Source of the DNA: Phylloscopus collybita
Taxonomy: Eukaryota > Chordata > Aves > Passeriformes > Phylloscopidae
Assembly (NCBI GenBank): GCA_027886175.1
Contig: JAJNNQ010000005.1
Span: 4,242,501 to 4,306,500 of the forward strand
DNA: 64,000 bases
Direction: 5' to 3'
Part shown: one piece after another, positions 60,980-64,000 of the stretch
Numbering within the stretch: the first letter of the stretch is position 1
Layout of the letters: each line of letters begins with the position of its first letter
Translations under genes and position numbers: made by a program
Notes under the pieces: model-generated
Seen by the model: only the letters and a program-made list of their open reading frames with translations
Told to the model about the DNA's origin: nothing
Databases searched by the model: none

Positions 60980-61340
60980 TCTGGTGATATCTTGTGACAG
61001 TAAGTTCCAGAGAGTAATTATGAGTTGTGTATTAAGAAAGGAAAAAAAAAAATCCTTTTATCTGCTTTATTTTTTTTTTTTTTTTTGGTGGCTGTTGCTT
61101 CCTGACTTCATTCAATGTCCCCTTTCTCTTGCATTATGAGAAATGGCAAAAGCACCAGATGTACCCTCTCAGGCCAAGTCACAATTTGTGTACTTGTTAT
61201 CATCTCCCCTCTTACTCATCTCTTGCTAAACTAAACACTCCCACCCTTATCAATCTTGCCTCGTATCTGCTGAGCCCTCTAATCATTTTTGTCGCCTCCA
61301 TCTGAACCTTGCCTATTTTTGCTTTACCAGAACCTGGTAA
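60980..61340. mobile_element. Ancient amniote LINE relic (L3/CR1-like)
   Basis: The order CTTGTGACAGTAAGTTCCAG, AGTAATTATGAGTTGTGTAT, TCCTTTTATCTGCTTT, TTCATTCAATGTCCCCTTTC, TCTTGCATTATGAGAAATGG, ATCTCCCCTCTTACTCATCT, CTAATCATTTTTGTCGCCTC and TCTGAACCTT follows word for word a repeat that is abundant in turtles and crocodilians and is classed with old CR1/L3 LINEs. A poly(A)/poly(T) expansion near 61,041-61,086 interrupts it. I do not assign a strand. It carries no open reading frame. Confidence 0.75.
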
Positions 61341-61344
61341 AATT

Positions 61345-63410
61345 CAGGTTTTTACAGGCGGTTCTAAATTAGGTTGTGCCGTAGAAGTGCAGAGATGTGA
61401 TTTGCAGCTTCAGTTTTCCATGTTTTGGGCTGTCCCAATGTTTTGCTTCCTTCATTCACCCAGCAGCAGCGAGTGTCTGATGGAGCGTGGTGAGATGTCC
61501 ACAGTCAGGGGCTGTATTTCATGGGCCTCTGAGTACAAGTTTGTCATGCAGTGTTTTGGAAAACAAGCTTAAAATATGTTCCCTGTTTTGTTGACCACAC
61601 AGGGAAGCGCGCAAGCAGCTGTATGCAGTATACTATTTATGTTGTAGCAACAAAAAGGCCCTCTTCCTTCTCCCCCCCACCTTATCCCTCTTCTCTTTTA
61701 AAAAAATATGAGAACTTCCCGTGCTTTTGACATCCAAGAAAAACGTGGCTCAGCAGTGAATGCTCCTCCAAATATTCAGAGGTCTGGTTCACTTTTGCAT
61801 AAACACAGTAGTTCAGAATCTGATCTCGAGCCTACAGAAATGAGCTGGAAATCCCATAAGATTTTTTTCATCACTCAGAACAGTTCAGTTCTGGTTCAGT
61901 TTGAACAAGGAGCCAAGATTTGTATCCTTTCTCATTTTACCAGGATGTGTTGGCCCATCCCTCCTTTCTTGCTGGTACAGACCGCTACATGCTGTGAGTC
62001 TTGGCATGCCAAAATAAAGAGAACCATTTTTAATGTTTGGGAACTTTTTGCCAGATACTTTTTAAGTGGCTTTGATGAGTCCTGACTGTGACTCTTTAAA
62101 AGAAGGGACAGAAGGTGTTTTTGCGGTGTAACTGCCTGAGGATTTCATTTATGCCTCAAAAAAGGGATTTTTGTAGCTCTTGTCCCTATTGCAGCTGCTT
62201 AAGGATTTCCAGGTTCCTGGTGTTGGCTGAGGCTGATCTCTCACCCTGTTGGCCCTTGCTGCCTGCCCCCTTCATCCTGTAGTGTCTCCAAGTATTGAAG
62301 AGAATACTTCACCTACCTTTTCCCTGAAATTGGTGGAGTTCATGAATAAGTTACAAAACGGAAATCGGGTTTTTTTGGATGAAAACTCTATTTTCCCCCT
62401 GTGTGGTGCTGGGGCCTCACAGGCAGGGACCTTGCTAGCCATGGGATGGGCTGTGGGATGGCAGGGCAGGGGCATAGAGTCCACTCGTCCTCCCACTGGC
62501 AGGAGTAACCTCAGTGCCCACGAGGACAAAGTGCAGCAGAGCTGGGACACAGGCAGCTCCACCCTGTGGGTTTGGAAGAAAGGGTTTCTGTTTCCAGTGC
62601 CTTTTTCTGGAGGGAATCTCCTTAACTGGTAGCCAGGATCTATTCCAGAGGAAAGAAACTAAGCCTACTGGAAGAAAAATAAAGACTCATCTTCTTTCCT
62701 TATGACTGAACTATTCTAGGAGATGCTTCAGCATGAGGCACATTGCCAGCTCCCTTGCTCCAAGTGTGCCCCTGTCACATCAGGGACAGGATGTGAGCCG
62801 GGGTTTGTACATGTGGACCTCAGATCCCTTCTTTTTTTCCAGCATAGGAATCACCCGCTAGTCACTTGTCCAGACCAGTCTGCTGTGGTCTTCATGGCCA
62901 GCTGACCATTTTATTGCATGAAGGATTGCTGTTGAAGCTCTGCTCCATGATGAGCTGGCTGGTAGCCCTTGGATGGAACCAGCCTTGCAGATTGGCTGCA
63001 GCCAAGTGAGTTGCTGAGTACAGACAAACCAGCAGCATCTGCCCAGGCTCAGGGCATCCCTCTGCTGCACCAGTGGAGCTGGGAACAGGGTGGGTGGAGG
63101 AGGATTATTTAATGAAACAAGGAAGTAGAGGATGAGATGGGGTTGGGGATTGTTTGAATCCCAGGTGGTTGAGAAGGCTGGACGGCAGGAATGCTTCACC
63201 AGGTTATGTTGCATCCTAGCTGTGTCTCGTAGCAGAGCCCCATGTCCTGCCTGTAGCTATCCTCAAACTTCCCTGCTGCGGTGTTGGGGCTCTTGGCTGT
63301 GTCACTCTGTGTGTGGCACAGGGTCAGGGTGGTGGCAATGGGGACGGGAGCACGTAGCAGCTCATTTCCCAGTTCTGGAGGAAGATGGAAGAGCTGGGCA
63401 CGAATGTCAG
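61345..63410. other. Intronic sequence, nothing definite
   Basis: No exon or named repeat. 62,220-62,640 and 62,720-63,400 are GC-richer and open chance frames on both strands. They could be decayed CR1 interior, but no diagnostic word is present. Confidence 0.4.
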
Positions 63411-63419
63411 AGGGAATAA

Positions 63420-63961
63420 GTGCTGCAAGAACATCTGCTTCTCTTTTTTGCATCTTCTACATTTTATTCCTCCTCTTCATTTTGGTTCCTTTCCTATTCT
63501 CTAGTTGCTTCATCTCACCTCCCCCTGTTCTGTTCCTCCCAGAGGAACAGCACTACCCACTGCTGTCGCTTTGCACTATTTTTTATTTTTTTCCTCTTTG
63601 CATACTGCTCCTCTCCTCGCTGGTTTCCACACGTTGTGCGGCTCCTGAGCCTGCCGGAGGAGAACTGCAGCAGGGCTCCCCTCCAATGTGTCTGCCTCCT
63701 ACCACCGCTCCTCTACATCTGCTGCTCCAGGAGAAGAGAGTGTCGCAGGAGAGGAGGTAGAGGAGGCAGGAGTGGGAGAGACATGAAGCATCTCTGAAGC
63801 TCGGGTGCATCCGGGCTTCCGAGCTTGAGAGCTGCATCTTGCCGCTCTGCTGGGAGCAGCTGTGGAGTGGAGCGGGGTGTGAGGACAGATGGGAGCTGAG
63901 AAGGAAGAGAGATTGCTGGCTGAGTCTAAATTCCCCCTCGTCCCACCCAGGAGAAACAAAG
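63420..63961 (+). promoter_or_regulatory. FOXP1: Candidate internal promoter with alternative first exon
   Basis: A pyrimidine-rich stretch (63,420-63,610), with TTTGCATC and TTTGCATAC octamer-like words and an ATTTTTTATTTTT element at about 63,579-63,591, passes into purine-rich, exon-like sequence. This ends in AAAG/GTACTT (GT at 63,962-63,963), a usable donor. A short upstream frame (ATG at 63,783, stop at 63,795) and an ATG at 63,889 are present. The frame from 63,889 would leave the donor in phase 1, which does not suit the phase-0 junction after the FOXP1 initiator exon, so a non-coding first exon is the better reading. No expression evidence is available. Confidence 0.35.
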
Positions 63962-64000
63962 GTACTTGCCTTGCGAGACTGAAGGGAAGCAAGAAGCCCT

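Larger units (their letters stand above)
18023..64000 (+). other. FOXP1: FOXP1 intron following the first coding exon (incomplete)
   Basis: After the donor at 18,017 no sequence matching the next FOXP1 coding exon (a VARQLLLQ-type stretch leading into a long CAG/CAA glutamine run) was found to the end of the window. The intron is therefore at least 45,984 nt here. Very long introns in this part of FOXP1 are typical of vertebrates. It contains CR1 and older repeats, CpG-rich blocks and candidate enhancers or internal promoters, annotated separately. Confidence 0.75.

Noticed and set aside
61460..61475. Short CAGCAGCAG run as the FOXP1 polyglutamine exon
   Set aside because: Only three units, and the flanks do not read as the VARQLL or polyQ region in any frame.
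1..64000. CRISPR array, tRNA, rRNA, endogenous virus or second gene
   Set aside because: No regular spaced repeats, cloverleaf, rRNA core, reverse transcriptase or gag-like motif was seen on either strand by eye.

Overview
The window looks like vertebrate, most likely avian, nuclear DNA. It is intron-dominated, has no prokaryotic-style gene packing, and has a low repeat load. The only young-looking interspersed repeats are truncated 3' ends of CR1-type LINEs, the commonest bird retrotransposon. A few much older amniote relics (MIR-like and L3/CR1-like) survive. No virus, plasmid, CRISPR array, rRNA or tRNA gene was seen.

The single protein-coding element I can support is a short exon on the + strand, 17,835-18,016. 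It carries 57 codons that I recognise as the N-terminus of the forkhead transcription factor FOXP1, from the double-methionine start to the first glutamines. It has a clear 3' splice site (TTTCAG) after an unusually long pyrimidine tract and a 5' splice site (CAG/GTACTG). Everything before it reads as 5' intron and possible non-coding exon sequence of FOXP1. Everything after it (at least 45,984 nt) reads as the following intron. The next FOXP1 coding exon, with the long polyglutamine tract, and the zinc-finger, leucine-zipper and forkhead exons are not in the window. The many 60-197 codon open frames elsewhere have no recognisable domain or repeat family and behave as chance frames.

Layout: 1-950 contains a CpG-rich block with a GTAAGT donor-like site just after it (candidate alternative 5' exon or promoter). 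950-17,760 is intron with AT-rich, homeodomain-motif-like stretches, one MIR-like relic and a compound hairpin at 13.45 kb. 17,762-18,018 is the FOXP1 acceptor, exon and donor. 18-28.6 kb is plain intron. 28.65-32.24 kb is a small pocket of CR1 3' ends plus a MIR-like relic. 33.6-35.6 kb is AT-rich sequence ending in a motif-dense candidate regulatory element. 46.5-48.1 kb has a 19-G run and a G-rich tract. 52.85-53.13 kb is a dense CpG block followed by forkhead-type motifs and a perfect inverted repeat. 57.3-58.5 kb and 60.1-60.26 kb are further CpG-rich blocks. 60.98-61.34 kb is an ancient amniote LINE relic. 63.4-64.0 kb resembles a promoter and alternative first exon with a donor-like site near the window edge.

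How it may work together: one large regulatory gene occupies the window. The probable functional content is the initiator exon plus several candidate intronic control elements and internal promoters. These candidates rest on composition and motifs only; no alignment was possible.
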